From contig CALRZN010000002.1 of NCBI GenBank assembly GCA_943372645.1, positions 124,001 through 188,000 of the forward strand: a DNA stretch of 64,000 bases. The letters run 5' to 3'. Positions 8,273 through 16,165 of this stretch are shown piece after piece (the stretch's first letter is position 1; each line of letters begins with the position of its first letter). The notes beneath the pieces are model-generated. The model did no database searches. It was not told where the DNA came from and saw only the letters and a program-made list of their open reading frames with translations. The translations under genes and the position numbers were made by a program. This DNA comes from VBWE01 sp943372645. Lineage in GTDB: Bacteria > Bacteroidota > Bacteroidia > Palsa-965.

Positions 8273-9427
8273 TACTTCAACATCACACTGCTGTTCCGCC
8301 TGCTTCCGAAAACATTTTCGGCAAGCCGTAAAAGTTTGCGTTATCCTTCGGGCAAACGCATCGGCCGGCTGCTGCTTTTGTTTCCGCTGTTTACCGTGTT
8401 GTTTATGGTGAACAGTGTTTTTCTTTTACTCGATTATGTTTTTTTTCCGCACTTCCTGTGGGTGAAAATTCCGAAAAGCGTTTTCATTGTTGGTGTACCG
8501 CGCACCGCCACCACGTTTCTGCTCGAAAGCCTTTCTTCCGACCGGGAACAGTTTACCTGCTTCCGCCTGTGGGAGCTCGTGTTTGCGCCGTCGGTTATCC
8601 AGAAATATTTTTTCCGCGGGCTGCTGTTTGTTGATCGTTATACTGGCAAACCGTTCCGCCGCCTGGCCGGTTTATTTGACAAATGGATTTTCGGAAACTT
8701 CCGCGCCATACATAATATGGGCCTGGGCAAGCCGGAAGAAGACGAAGCGCTGCTGCTCTGGTGTTTTTCATCGGCCTACCTCGCGTATTTTTTCCCGGAA
8801 ACAGTTGCGGCGGACGAATTGCTTTTTTTTGATGCCTCGCTTCCGCTGAACAAACGGAAACGCATCATGCGTTTTTATTACCGTTGTGTGCAGCGCCACC
8901 ATCTGGTATTTAACCGGCGCAATGAAAAATATTTTCTGTCGAAAAACCCGGCTTTTGTATGCAAGATGGAAACCGTTCCGTTTTTTTTCCCGGAAGCAAA
9001 AATACTGTACACGCTGCGCACGCCGTTCCGCACCATTCCCGCAACCATCAGCCTGAATGCAAACATTTACAGCGCATTTTCACATCTGCCGGAAAAATAC
9101 CCGCTGCAGCACGAAACAAAAAACGCGGTGATCCGCTGGTACAAAATGGCCGATGCCGCACTGCGTAAAATGCCGGAAAACAACTACCGCATTGTTCCGT
9201 TCGGGCGCATTTCAAAACAGCCGGAAAACGAACTGGAGACGATTTATCAGTTTCTGCATGTGCCGGTGAATGCCTTGCGCAAAGCGGCTTTCCAAAGCAT
9301 CCAGCAAAAAGCAGATTCTTATAAAAGCGGGCACTCGTACGATACCGCCTCCGGAATTGATGAACACGAGATACGAACCGAACTTGATTTTGTAATCAAT
9401 GGTCCGTATAAAAACGAAATCGGCTGA
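8270..9427 (+). CDS. Sulfotransferase family protein with N-terminal membrane segment
   Basis: The 385-aa protein has a basic N-terminus and a strong hydrophobic stretch at about 33-60, which suggests membrane association. It is followed by the PAPS 5'-phosphosulfate loop IVGVPRTATT (about 73-82), in the position of the PxRxGTT motif. A second segment, LYTLRTPFRTIPATIS (about 245-260), fits the 3'-phosphate-binding strand-helix. The family transfers sulfate from PAPS to a hydroxyl; protein, glycan or lipid acceptors are all known. Its TGA overlaps the next ATG (TGATG at 9425-9429), tying it to the alpha/beta hydrolase. In the cluster it could sulfate a beta-hydroxyacyl intermediate made by the SDR, as the sulfotransferase domain does in curacin synthase. 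That role is inference. Confidence 0.75.
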   Translation: MYFNITLLFRLLPKTFSASRKSLRYPSGKRIGRLLLLFPLFTVLFMVNSVFLLLDYVFFPHFLWVKIPKSVFIVGVPRTATTFLLESLSSDREQFTCFRLWELVFAPSVIQKYFFRGLLFVDRYTGKPFRRLAGLFDKWIFGNFRAIHNMGLGKPEEDEALLLWCFSSAYLAYFFPETVAADELLFFDASLPLNKRKRIMRFYYRCVQRHHLVFNRRNEKYFLSKNPAFVCKMETVPFFFPEAKILYTLRTPFRTIPATISLNANIYSAFSHLPEKYPLQHETKNAVIRWYKMADAALRKMPENNYRIVPFGRISKQPENELETIYQFLHVPVNALRKAAFQSIQQKADSYKSGHSYDTASGIDEHEIRTELDFVINGPYKNEIG

Positions 9428-10281
9428 TGGAACCGCTGCACGAACAATTCGTGGAAATAAACGGCGCGCGTATCAATTACGTGCGCTGCGGAACAGGTTC
9501 GCCACTCGTGTTCCTGCACAACGGCGGCGGTTTCTGGCAATCGTGGGAAAAACAGATCCGGTACTTTTCACAAACACACGATTGCATTGCATTCGACTGG
9601 CCGGGGTTCGGAAAATCCACACCGCACGGAGAAATAGCGATTACACTTGATTTTTATACACGGAGTTTACAGGAAGTGCTTGAACAACTCGGTATTTCAA
9701 ACGCTTCGCTCATCGGCAACTGCATCGGCGCTTCGGTAGCCATTCAGTATAAACAACTGCATCCGCAGCGCGTGAACAAACTGATAGTGCAAAACATCTG
9801 CCCGGGCCGGCGTATTTTTCCGAATGCATTTGCCGCAAAAATCTTCCGCGGTATTTCCAAAAAGAAATTGCTGCGGCGCACAGGCATAAACGTATTCGCA
9901 TTCCTGCTGCCACGCCCGCCCATGAAAAACAAATCGCCGCGCATCCTGTTTGGTAAAACCTACAACGCGTCCGATCCGCTCGTGCAAATGTATAACACGA
10001 CTTTTGCCCGCCCCTTCATCACACGCAGCCGCGCCGCAATGTTGTTCGATGTAGATACATTTACGCTCGCTGATTTTCTGCAGCCTGCATTTGATACCGG
10101 TAACGTAACGCTGCTGTGGGGCAAAGAAAACAACGTTGCTGCTTTTGAAAAAGAAGGTCGATACCACCAGCAACTGCTCGGTCTGGAAAGCATTCAGCCC
10201 GTTGAAGGCGGAGGCCACCTGTGCATGTACGAATGCCCGGACGCTGTGAACGAAACGATTGCAGCAGCCCTGCGCAAATAA
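9427..10281 (+). CDS. Alpha/beta hydrolase with Cys nucleophile elbow (GNCIG)
   Basis: The 284-aa alpha/beta hydrolase has the oxyanion region FLHNGGGFWQSW, the DWPGFGKS strand, the nucleophile elbow G97-N-C99-I-G101 and a catalytic His at H264 in GGGHLCMYE. The nucleophile is Cys rather than Ser or Asp, which occurs in dienelactone hydrolases but is unusual in this subfamily. The place where the catalytic acid normally sits reads WGKENNV, with Asn at the usual Asp, so the acid may be the neighbouring Glu. It is the last gene of the cluster, coupled to the sulfotransferase by a 1-nt overlap and closed by a terminator. A role like OleB (beta-lactone processing) or a thioesterase/decarboxylase after sulfation is possible. 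Confidence 0.8.
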   Translation: MEPLHEQFVEINGARINYVRCGTGSPLVFLHNGGGFWQSWEKQIRYFSQTHDCIAFDWPGFGKSTPHGEIAITLDFYTRSLQEVLEQLGISNASLIGNCIGASVAIQYKQLHPQRVNKLIVQNICPGRRIFPNAFAAKIFRGISKKKLLRRTGINVFAFLLPRPPMKNKSPRILFGKTYNASDPLVQMYNTTFARPFITRSRAAMLFDVDTFTLADFLQPAFDTGNVTLLWGKENNVAAFEKEGRYHQQLLGLESIQPVEGGGHLCMYECPDAVNETIAAALRK

Positions 10282-10282
10282 A

Positions 10283-10310
10283 AAACGACGACCGTTTCCG
10301 ATCGTCGTTT
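10283..10310. terminator. Bidirectional terminator between the lipid-like cluster and the Ton operon
   Basis: AAACGACGA and TCGTCGTTT form a 9-bp stem, extendable past one mismatch by CG/CG to a TTTC loop. It begins 2 nt after the hydrolase stop codon and lies 22 nt from the stop of the convergent TPR gene. It has A-rich and T-rich flanks on either side. Confidence 0.75.
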
Positions 10311-10331
10311 GCTGTTTATTCTTTTTTGAAA

Positions 10332-12011
10332 TTACTTGCCTGGAGCCGGGGGCAGCACACAGGTGGTGAGGTCTGCCGCGGTTGCTTTTTTCACGTTATC
10401 GTAGCCGAGAATCTGTTTCGCAGCGGCGTTTTCCGGATCAATTTTCTGCAGGGCTTCCATGTATGCTTTGGTACAGCCGAAGTTCCCGTTGTTGTAGTGG
10501 TACTGACCCAGGTTACCATACGCATCGGTAAGCTCGCGTTTGTTTTTCACCGCGTCAGCAGCGCCAAGTTCAACTACCTTTTCGAGGTACGGACGGGCTT
10601 TGCCTTCTTTGTTGGTCGGGTCGAGCTTCATGTTGCAGCGGCCTCTCCAGTAATACCCCTGGATGTACGTCGGGCTCAGCTCAACCACTTTTGCAAAGGC
10701 GCTGTCGCCGTCCACATATTTTTCAAGGAAGTAATACGAACGACCGAGGTAGTTGTAGTCGTTTGCAGCCATCTTGGCTCCTGCATTCTTTTTCCGCAGG
10801 ATGTAATTCACGGCATCGCCGTATTTCTTGGCGGTGAAAGACATCACACCCATCGTGTAAAGCAGTTCTTTGCGGGTAGAATCCATTTCGTATGCCTTGT
10901 TCAGTTCGATTATACCGAGCGAATCTTTTTTCAGCTTCGAGTAAATTTTACCGCGGTATTCGTAGTCATCGCTGATTACTGCCGGGCGGCCTTTTGCTTT
11001 GGCTTTCGCCAGGAATTTATCGTTGTTCACCAGTGCCATGTCGTACTTGCCGGTTTCAAACTGGCACCAGTTGAGTACGCGGTACAACACCACTACCGAA
11101 GAGTCGCGCTGCTGGGCATTGGAAATCATTTCAATGGCTTTTTCGTATTCCCCGATGAGGTACAGAAATGTACCGTAACGGCCTAATGCATCCGGGTCGC
11201 CGGCGTTCAGGTTCAGGTATTTTTCATAGTTTTCTACGCCGCCTTTGTAGTTTTTCTGACGGTAGAGTGCTTCTGCTTTACCGCGATATGCCGGGGCATA
11301 GGTGGGATCGCAGGCAATGGCCTGGTCAAATGCTTCAATGGCCAGCACCAGGTTTTTCGCGTTGATCCAGAGAATACCGATGCGGTAATCGGCCTGGCAC
11401 AGTTTCGGGTTGATTTCTTTTGCTTTTTTATACGAAGCAATTGCTTTCGATCCGTTCATTACATCGGTCGCAAAAACATCGCCGCGCAGCATGTGCACAT
11501 CTGCATTTTTTGCATCCAGTTTTTCAGCGGCCGCAAGCAGGTTGTTTGCTTCTTCCAGGTTTTTGGTAGGGCCGTTTACCCATGCTTCTGCAATCTGGAG
11601 GTAAACCACGGCCTGTTTGTTTGCAGGAATACTTTTCGCCTGCGTCTGCATAAGCATTTTGGCTTCCTGGAAATATTTTGTGGCTTCGGTGTTTTTACCG
11701 GTATACGCATAATAACGACCCAGTCCCACTTTCGAAAGCGGGTTGGAAGCGTTGAGTGCATCGCCCTGTTTGAAAACGATGAGCGCCGAGTCGTTGTAAC
11801 CCGATTTGATGTAGTTTTCACCATACCAGAAATAATAATCGCCGTTATTCGGTTCGGCCTGCACCAGCTTTTTGTAAGCCGCGGTGGCCATGCTGTAACG
11901 TTCGTTATCGGTAAGTTTCAGTGCATCCTGTAAGGTCTGCGCCTGAACATGACCGGCAGCCAGTAAAAGCACTGCGGTCTTTATGAGCGTTTTCATAGTT
12001 GTCTTTTTCAC
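10332..12011 (-). CDS. Periplasmic tetratricopeptide repeat protein of the Ton operon
   Basis: The 559-aa protein has a signal peptide ending at HVQAQ (about residue 25). The rest is a chain of TPR units recognisable by repeated A-Y-K-K / G-x-x-Y-x-G / A-x-P spacing, for example YSMATAAYKKLVQAEPNNGDYYFWYGENY and YAPAYRGKAEALYRQKNY, with roughly ten or more helix-turn-helix units to the C-terminus. It should lie in the periplasm and act as a protein-interaction scaffold. It is the last gene of the exbB-exbD-tonB cluster. A -7 box upstream (12068-12075) suggests it can also be transcribed on its own. Such TPR proteins recur next to Ton clusters in Bacteroidota, but no exact role is established from sequence. 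Confidence 0.8.
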   Translation of the reverse strand: MKKTTMKTLIKTAVLLLAAGHVQAQTLQDALKLTDNERYSMATAAYKKLVQAEPNNGDYYFWYGENYIKSGYNDSALIVFKQGDALNASNPLSKVGLGRYYAYTGKNTEATKYFQEAKMLMQTQAKSIPANKQAVVYLQIAEAWVNGPTKNLEEANNLLAAAEKLDAKNADVHMLRGDVFATDVMNGSKAIASYKKAKEINPKLCQADYRIGILWINAKNLVLAIEAFDQAIACDPTYAPAYRGKAEALYRQKNYKGGVENYEKYLNLNAGDPDALGRYGTFLYLIGEYEKAIEMISNAQQRDSSVVVLYRVLNWCQFETGKYDMALVNNDKFLAKAKAKGRPAVISDDYEYRGKIYSKLKKDSLGIIELNKAYEMDSTRKELLYTMGVMSFTAKKYGDAVNYILRKKNAGAKMAANDYNYLGRSYYFLEKYVDGDSAFAKVVELSPTYIQGYYWRGRCNMKLDPTNKEGKARPYLEKVVELGAADAVKNKRELTDAYGNLGQYHYNNGNFGCTKAYMEALQKIDPENAAAKQILGYDNVKKATAADLTTCVLPPAPGK

Positions 12012-12067
12012 TTATTTGTCGTTTGTGCGATTCGCTGAACCTCCTGTGGTCGTGGCTTTGCGGGAAA

Positions 12068-12075
12068 CAAAGCTA
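12068..12075 (-). promoter_or_regulatory. Candidate internal promoter -7 box (TAGCTTTG) for the TPR gene
   Basis: Read on the minus strand, TAGCTTTG matches the Bacteroidota -7 consensus TAnnTTTG exactly, 56 nt before the ATG of the TPR gene. No TTG is found at the usual 19-21 nt upstream, so the site is only a candidate. Confidence 0.35.
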
Positions 12076-12087
12076 ATAAAATTGATG

Positions 12088-13032
12088 TTAATCTGCTTTT
12101 ATCTCAATCTTACGCTCTGGTTGCCGCGCCGGTACCAATCCCGATTTCAGAATGATGAGCTGACCGCGTTCCGTTGATACAAAGGAAACAAAGCCCGTGC
12201 CAAGCGATGTATAAACGCCGGGTTTCACAATCCATACTTCGCGGCGGAAGGGATAAGTACTGTCGCCGATAAACGTTTGCCAGGGCGGTACAAACTGCGC
12301 CGTGTCGCTGCTCCGGAGCGAAACCACGTTCACTTTTCCGCGCAGGGCACGGCAGGTGGAATCGTCTTTATCACTGATCCAGTTTACGGCCACAAAACCG
12401 ATTGCACCGGCATGTTCGCTCACGTATTCAATAACGGCTTTATTCGACTTTACCGCATAACAGTTGGGCGAAAAAGGCTTGCCGTTTAACAATTTTTCGG
12501 ATAAATACCGGGAGTTGCCCGAACGATTATTGTCGAAAACCACGGTTATTTTTCCGGCTTTTGAGGTATCGCTGATCTGGTTCCAGGCCGTATCCTGTCC
12601 GAGCAGCAGGCGTTTGATTTGTTCGGTTGAAAGTTTCGTGTTTGTGTTTTTCGGATTCACTACCACGGCAATGGCGTCGTCCATTATTTTTATCGTGGTG
12701 GGCGTGCGGTTGCGGCCTTCCATGTATTTTTTTTCTTCGGGAGTGAGGTCGCGGCAGATGACGGCTGTTTCGAGCAGGGAATCTTTCAGCAGGCTTTTTA
12801 TTACATCGCCTTCGGGCATGTAGGCCACATCAAAATGCGTTTGCGGGTAACTGCTTTCGTAGGTATAAATTTCGGACTGGAACACGGGCTGCACCGACTC
12901 GTCAATACTCACCCGCCCGATGCCCATGGTGGGCAGGTTGTCGCTTCCGCTGCTCAGGCAGCCGCTTAAGCCGGTGAGCAGTAAAACGACGCTAACGGCG
13001 CCTGCGGTTATTGTCCGTATGGTGTTCCTCAT
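12088..13032 (-). CDS. PstS-like substrate-binding lipoprotein
   Basis: The 314-aa protein carries a lipoprotein signal peptide with lipobox LSGC (Cys about residue 25), so it is lipid-anchored. The rest resembles the PstS/PBP-like domain. ESSYPQTHFDVAYMPEGDVIKSLLKDSL and DDAIAVVVNPKNTNTKLSTEQIKRLLLGQDTAWNQI are the typical strands and the 'no-man's-land' helix of phosphate-type binding proteins, and NRSGNSRYLSEKLL occupies the ligand-loop position. No ABC transporter genes are nearby. It lies between tonB and the TPR gene, so it likely serves the Ton system or a surface receptor rather than a Pst permease. Its start overlaps the small upstream gene by 41 nt. Confidence 0.75.
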   Translation of the reverse strand: MRNTIRTITAGAVSVVLLLTGLSGCLSSGSDNLPTMGIGRVSIDESVQPVFQSEIYTYESSYPQTHFDVAYMPEGDVIKSLLKDSLLETAVICRDLTPEEKKYMEGRNRTPTTIKIMDDAIAVVVNPKNTNTKLSTEQIKRLLLGQDTAWNQISDTSKAGKITVVFDNNRSGNSRYLSEKLLNGKPFSPNCYAVKSNKAVIEYVSEHAGAIGFVAVNWISDKDDSTCRALRGKVNVVSLRSSDTAQFVPPWQTFIGDSTYPFRREVWIVKPGVYTSLGTGFVSFVSTERGQLIILKSGLVPARQPERKIEIKAD

Positions 13033-13258
13033 TTTCTTCCTCCTGGCGCCGGCGTTTTTCCTTTTCCCAGGCGAGCCATGCGCGTAATACGGACCAGACG
13101 ATTAATCCAACCCCAACATAATAGCGGTTGGGAGCAGGAACGGTGTCTATCATCAGTTCCGTAAACAAAAATACGAAACCCAGGCTCAGGAATGCAACAA
13201 CCATAATTGCAGCGAGCAATAAGGCAGGCGATCCGAAACCTGGGTTTCTGTATGTCAA
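12992..13258 (-). CDS. Small two-helix membrane protein of the Ton operon
   Basis: The 88-aa protein has two hydrophobic helices (about 10-35 and 45-62) separated by a short loop (MIDTVPAPNRYY) and ends in a highly charged tail (WEKEKRRRQEEENEEHH ... NRRRR). There are no known domains. Its 3' end overlaps the PstS-like gene by 41 nt and its start lies 11 nt after the tonB stop, so it is co-transcribed. It is probably an inner-membrane accessory protein. Small genes of this kind are common at this position in related clusters, but no function is known. Confidence 0.6.
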   Translation of the reverse strand: MTYRNPGFGSPALLLAAIMVVAFLSLGFVFLFTELMIDTVPAPNRYYVGVGLIVWSVLRAWLAWEKEKRRRQEEENEEHHTDNNRRRR

Positions 13259-13269
13259 TTTATACGGTA

Positions 13270-14076
13270 TTAACGAAGCACAAACTTCACCGGAACGCTG
13301 CAGGATACGCGAACGGGGCGGCCCTGCATTTTACCGGGTTGCCACTTCGGCATCGCTTTGATTACGCGGATTGCTTCTTTGGTGAGGCCGGGGCCGGTTT
13401 TTACTTCTTTAATTGCTTTCACATCCGACACACTGCCATCGCGTTCAACAACGAACGAGATGTAAACAGTACCCTGTATCTGGTTTTCTTTTTCGTAACC
13501 CGGATAGGTAATGTTTTTCTGCAGGTAGCTCATCAGGGCAGCGTCACCACCGGGGAAACCGGCCGGATCTTCTACCGCCATGAACACTTCATTGCTTTCT
13601 TCCTCAACCTTGTTGTTGGTTTCCACAATTTCGTCCACTTTGGCATCTTTGTCGCCTTCCTGGTCTTTGTCGCCAACGTTGGTCTGGTTTACCTGCTCCT
13701 GTGTTGGAGGCGGTTCTTCCACATTTTCTTCAACCACAGGCACCGTAAACTGGATCGTTTCGATCTGCTGTGGTGGTGGTGGCGGTGGTGGCGGCGGTGG
13801 CGGTGGCGGCGGTTCCTTCTCCATCGGAGGGGGTTCCGTCAGGTTTACATTTGTAATGGTAACGAGCTCCGGTGCTTCGTCATCACCGCTGCCGAAAAGT
13901 GTAATCAGCATGGGTGTTCCTGCACCGATCAGCATGGCCGAACAGCCGATACCGAGTGCGATGAGCAGCGCGGCATGGTAGTTTCTGCGAAGCTGGAATG
14001 CGCCGTAATTTTTATTACGACCCTCGAACACGAGTTCATTCCGCTCTCCGGTTACTGCATCATTCCATGTTTCCAT
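13270..14076 (-). CDS. tonB: Energy transducer TonB
   Basis: The 268-aa protein has a short cytoplasmic segment (NELVFEGRNKNYGAFQLRR), one transmembrane helix (about 32-55) and a periplasmic spacer with fourteen consecutive prolines (about 88-110) plus acidic residues. The C-terminal TonB domain (about 170-268) includes FPGGDAALMSYL, ITYP, GTVYISFVVERDGSV and AMPKWQPGKMQGRPV, the hallmark of Bacteroidota TonB_C. It couples the ExbB/ExbD proton channel to outer-membrane TonB-dependent receptors. It follows three exbD genes with a 31-nt gap. The proline tract is encoded by a GGN-type repeat on the plus strand (about 13776-13812) that could vary in length. Confidence 0.92.
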   Translation of the reverse strand: METWNDAVTGERNELVFEGRNKNYGAFQLRRNYHAALLIALGIGCSAMLIGAGTPMLITLFGSGDDEAPELVTITNVNLTEPPPMEKEPPPPPPPPPPPPPPQQIETIQFTVPVVEENVEEPPPTQEQVNQTNVGDKDQEGDKDAKVDEIVETNNKVEEESNEVFMAVEDPAGFPGGDAALMSYLQKNITYPGYEKENQIQGTVYISFVVERDGSVSDVKAIKEVKTGPGLTKEAIRVIKAMPKWQPGKMQGRPVRVSCSVPVKFVLR

Positions 14077-14107
14077 GATTGATCAGATTTTTTGTTTAAC
14101 TGTTTCT

Positions 14108-14791
14108 TTATTTTGCGGGCGCTGCTGCTGCTTCAGGAACCAACCCGGTAATGGGTTTTCCCAGCTTGCGGTAGAGCACAATTTTTTCTGCAACTGAAAT
14201 GTCAACCAGTGCATAACGACCGATGTCTGCGATTTTCAGTTCATCAATCGCATCCACCACGGTGCGGTAAGGCGCTTCCCCTGTTGTTTTTACGATTACA
14301 AACGGCGCTTTCACATCTTCTTCCTTCACTTTCGCCTGTTTTTCGTCGTACTGTTCCTGCGTCAGTTCTTTCCGCGCAAACTGCATACGCAGGTCGTTGA
14401 TTTTGTCAACAACGTTTTTGTTGCGTTTCAGCAGCAGTTTACGGAATCCTTCCGCAGAAAGGTCGGTTTCGGTAAGCTGTGTGGTTTCGAGCACAAACTT
14501 CCCGGTGTAATAAAACACCTTGTCGTTTTTGGTCGAATCGAGCAGCAGGGTGATCGCGAGATCGTCGTCCACCTTCGACTGCTTTTCCTGGTCTTTCGTG
14601 TCTTTCGGCACACTCATCTCGATGGCTTTGGGCTTTGAGAATTGTGTCGTAAGCATGAAGAAGGTCAGCAGCAGTGCGGCGAGATCCACCATCGGTGTCA
14701 TGTCCACACGGGTCGATGATTTCTTGGCGCGTTTCTTCTGGTGTTTACCTTTACCATGTCCACCGCCATCATCGGTATTGAGTTCTGCCAT
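14108..14791 (-). CDS. exbD: ExbD/TolR-family protein (third copy)
   Basis: The 227-aa protein has a basic cytoplasmic N-terminus (KGKHQKKRAKKS). A single transmembrane helix carries the conserved Asp in VDMTPMVDLAALLLTFFMLTTQF, the proton-carrying residue of ExbD. The periplasmic domain (about 60-227) contains the family strand FVIVKTTGEAPYRTVVDAIDEL. It is closely related to the copy at 14830, from which it is separated by 38 nt, and longer by about 20 residues. It functions with ExbB in coupling the proton gradient to TonB. Confidence 0.9.
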   Translation of the reverse strand: MAELNTDDGGGHGKGKHQKKRAKKSSTRVDMTPMVDLAALLLTFFMLTTQFSKPKAIEMSVPKDTKDQEKQSKVDDDLAITLLLDSTKNDKVFYYTGKFVLETTQLTETDLSAEGFRKLLLKRNKNVVDKINDLRMQFARKELTQEQYDEKQAKVKEEDVKAPFVIVKTTGEAPYRTVVDAIDELKIADIGRYALVDISVAEKIVLYRKLGKPITGLVPEAAAAPAK

Positions 14792-14829
14792 TTTCTTTTA
14801 TCGTTAAATGATTGAACGTTTCTGTTTAG

Positions 14830-15450
14830 TTATTTCTGCGCGGTTAATTCTTCCCGGTGCAGCATTTCCGTTTCTGCTTTGCTCATGTCGGTGATGGCGT
14901 ACTGTTTCACGTTGGTGATGTTCAGTTCGTCAATCACATCCACCACGGTTTCGTACCTTGCTTTGTCGCCTGTTTTGATAACTACAGGAAACGCTTTGGT
15001 ATGATCCGCATAAAGCGCGTCGATTTGGTCTTTCAATGCATCTTCCGATAAACGTCCATTTTTAAACTCGCCCTGAAGCGCTTTTACCTGATCGTTTACC
15101 TGGTTGTTTCTTTCAAAGAGCAGTTTGCGAAGCCCCGTATTGGAGAGGCTTACATGCTTAAGACGCGAAACATCCTCAAACTTCCCAAAGTAATAGTAAA
15201 TTTTTTCTTCGGGGGCATCAATAAGAACCGTCATTGTTCCTTTCGGCCATGGTGTTGGCTGGCCTTTTTCGGCCGGGAACGACACTTCCATCACCTTGAA
15301 TTTGGTGAAGACAGTGGTGAGCATAAAGAACGTAAGCAAAAGGGCAGCGAGATCAACCATGGGTGTCATATCCACACGTCCTGCTGCACGTACGCTGCGG
15401 CGTTTCTTCCCGCGGCGCTTTCCCGACTCACTCTGCATGATTTCAGCCAT
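14830..15450 (-). CDS. exbD: ExbD/TolR-family protein (second copy)
   Basis: The 206-aa protein has an Arg/Lys-rich N-terminus (GKRRGKKRRSVRAAGR) and the same VDMTPMVDLAALLLTFFMLTT helix as the next copy, so the two probably arose by tandem duplication. The periplasmic part has KAFPVVIKTGDKARYETVVDVIDELNITNVKQYAITDMS. The gap to the first exbD is only 26 nt. The channel Asp is present, so it should be functional. Confidence 0.9.
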   Translation of the reverse strand: MAEIMQSESGKRRGKKRRSVRAAGRVDMTPMVDLAALLLTFFMLTTVFTKFKVMEVSFPAEKGQPTPWPKGTMTVLIDAPEEKIYYYFGKFEDVSRLKHVSLSNTGLRKLLFERNNQVNDQVKALQGEFKNGRLSEDALKDQIDALYADHTKAFPVVIKTGDKARYETVVDVIDELNITNVKQYAITDMSKAETEMLHREELTAQK

Positions 15451-15476
15451 GATCTTCTCTCCTGTCCGTTCTTGTT

Positions 15477-16130
15477 TTACTTCGCTTCCTGGCTGGTTAC
15501 CAGGTTAAAGCGGTAGATGTCCTGCATTTTAAAAATCGCAACCACATCTTTCACTTTTTTGTAAGCAGTTGCACCATCGGCTTTGATGGCAAAGCGCAGA
15601 TCCGCTTTTTTATAGTTCGGATCTTCATTCACTTTGTTTTCCTGGATGGCAGCGTGGTGACGGCGACCGAGGTTGATCCAGAATGCAAGCTGGTTCTTCT
15701 CGGTGAGTGCCGTGTCCATCGGGATGCCTTTCGAGGCATTGTCAATGGCCTTCCGTTTATCCGCTTTCATGTCAATGTACGCTGGCAGTTCCGCTACGGG
15801 CAAACCTACTGAGGTCATTTTCGAGAACGTAATTTTCTGCTGTTCTGTGAAAGGAACCTTGTACTGTGTGCCGAGGTCGGAGATCAGCTTGTAGCGTACT
15901 TCCTGCCCGTCAATGGTGTAGAATACGCGTCCCGCGGTGTCGATGGTAATGAGCATCGTATTGTCCGGCAGGATTTTGTCCGAAGTGGATTTCGGCGTAT
16001 CTACCATTACCGGTTCTTCGTTCCGGAACGTGGCAGTGAGCATGAAGAACGTCACCAGCAGGAAGAACAGATCCACCATCGGTGTCATATCCAGCGACGG
16101 GCTGCTTCTGGGTGCTTTGATCTTCGGCAT
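15477..16130 (-). CDS. exbD: ExbD/TolR-family protein (first copy)
   Basis: The 217-aa protein differs from the other two copies: its N-terminus is short (MPKIKAPRSSPS) and its helix reads LDMTPMVDLFFLLVTFFMLTATFR, but the channel Asp is kept. The periplasmic domain contains LRFAIKADGATAYKKVKDVVAIFKM. It lies 35 nt after exbB and is likely the most ancestral partner of ExbB in this operon. Three ExbD forms in one operon suggest hetero-dimeric plugs in the ExbB pentamer. Confidence 0.9.
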   Translation of the reverse strand: MPKIKAPRSSPSLDMTPMVDLFFLLVTFFMLTATFRNEEPVMVDTPKSTSDKILPDNTMLITIDTAGRVFYTIDGQEVRYKLISDLGTQYKVPFTEQQKITFSKMTSVGLPVAELPAYIDMKADKRKAIDNASKGIPMDTALTEKNQLAFWINLGRRHHAAIQENKVNEDPNYKKADLRFAIKADGATAYKKVKDVVAIFKMQDIYRFNLVTSQEAK

Positions 16131-16165
16131 AGTTAAATTGTTTTAGTGAACTGTTCCGTAATAAA

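Noticed and set aside
8098..8286. 62-codon minus-strand frame with an internal TVSSSGxRE repeat
   Set aside because: The peptide repeat is only the translation of the 17-bp intergenic repeats; no start signal or homology.
10221..11186. Long open frame on the plus strand (321 codons) opposite the TPR gene
   Set aside because: It is antisense to a clear TPR protein, has no domain or start signal, and its composition (F, V, R-rich) is typical of reverse-complement reading.
13207..14082. Open frame opposite tonB, with a Trp/Arg-rich run
   Set aside because: The low-complexity run is the complement of the TonB proline codons; no supporting features.
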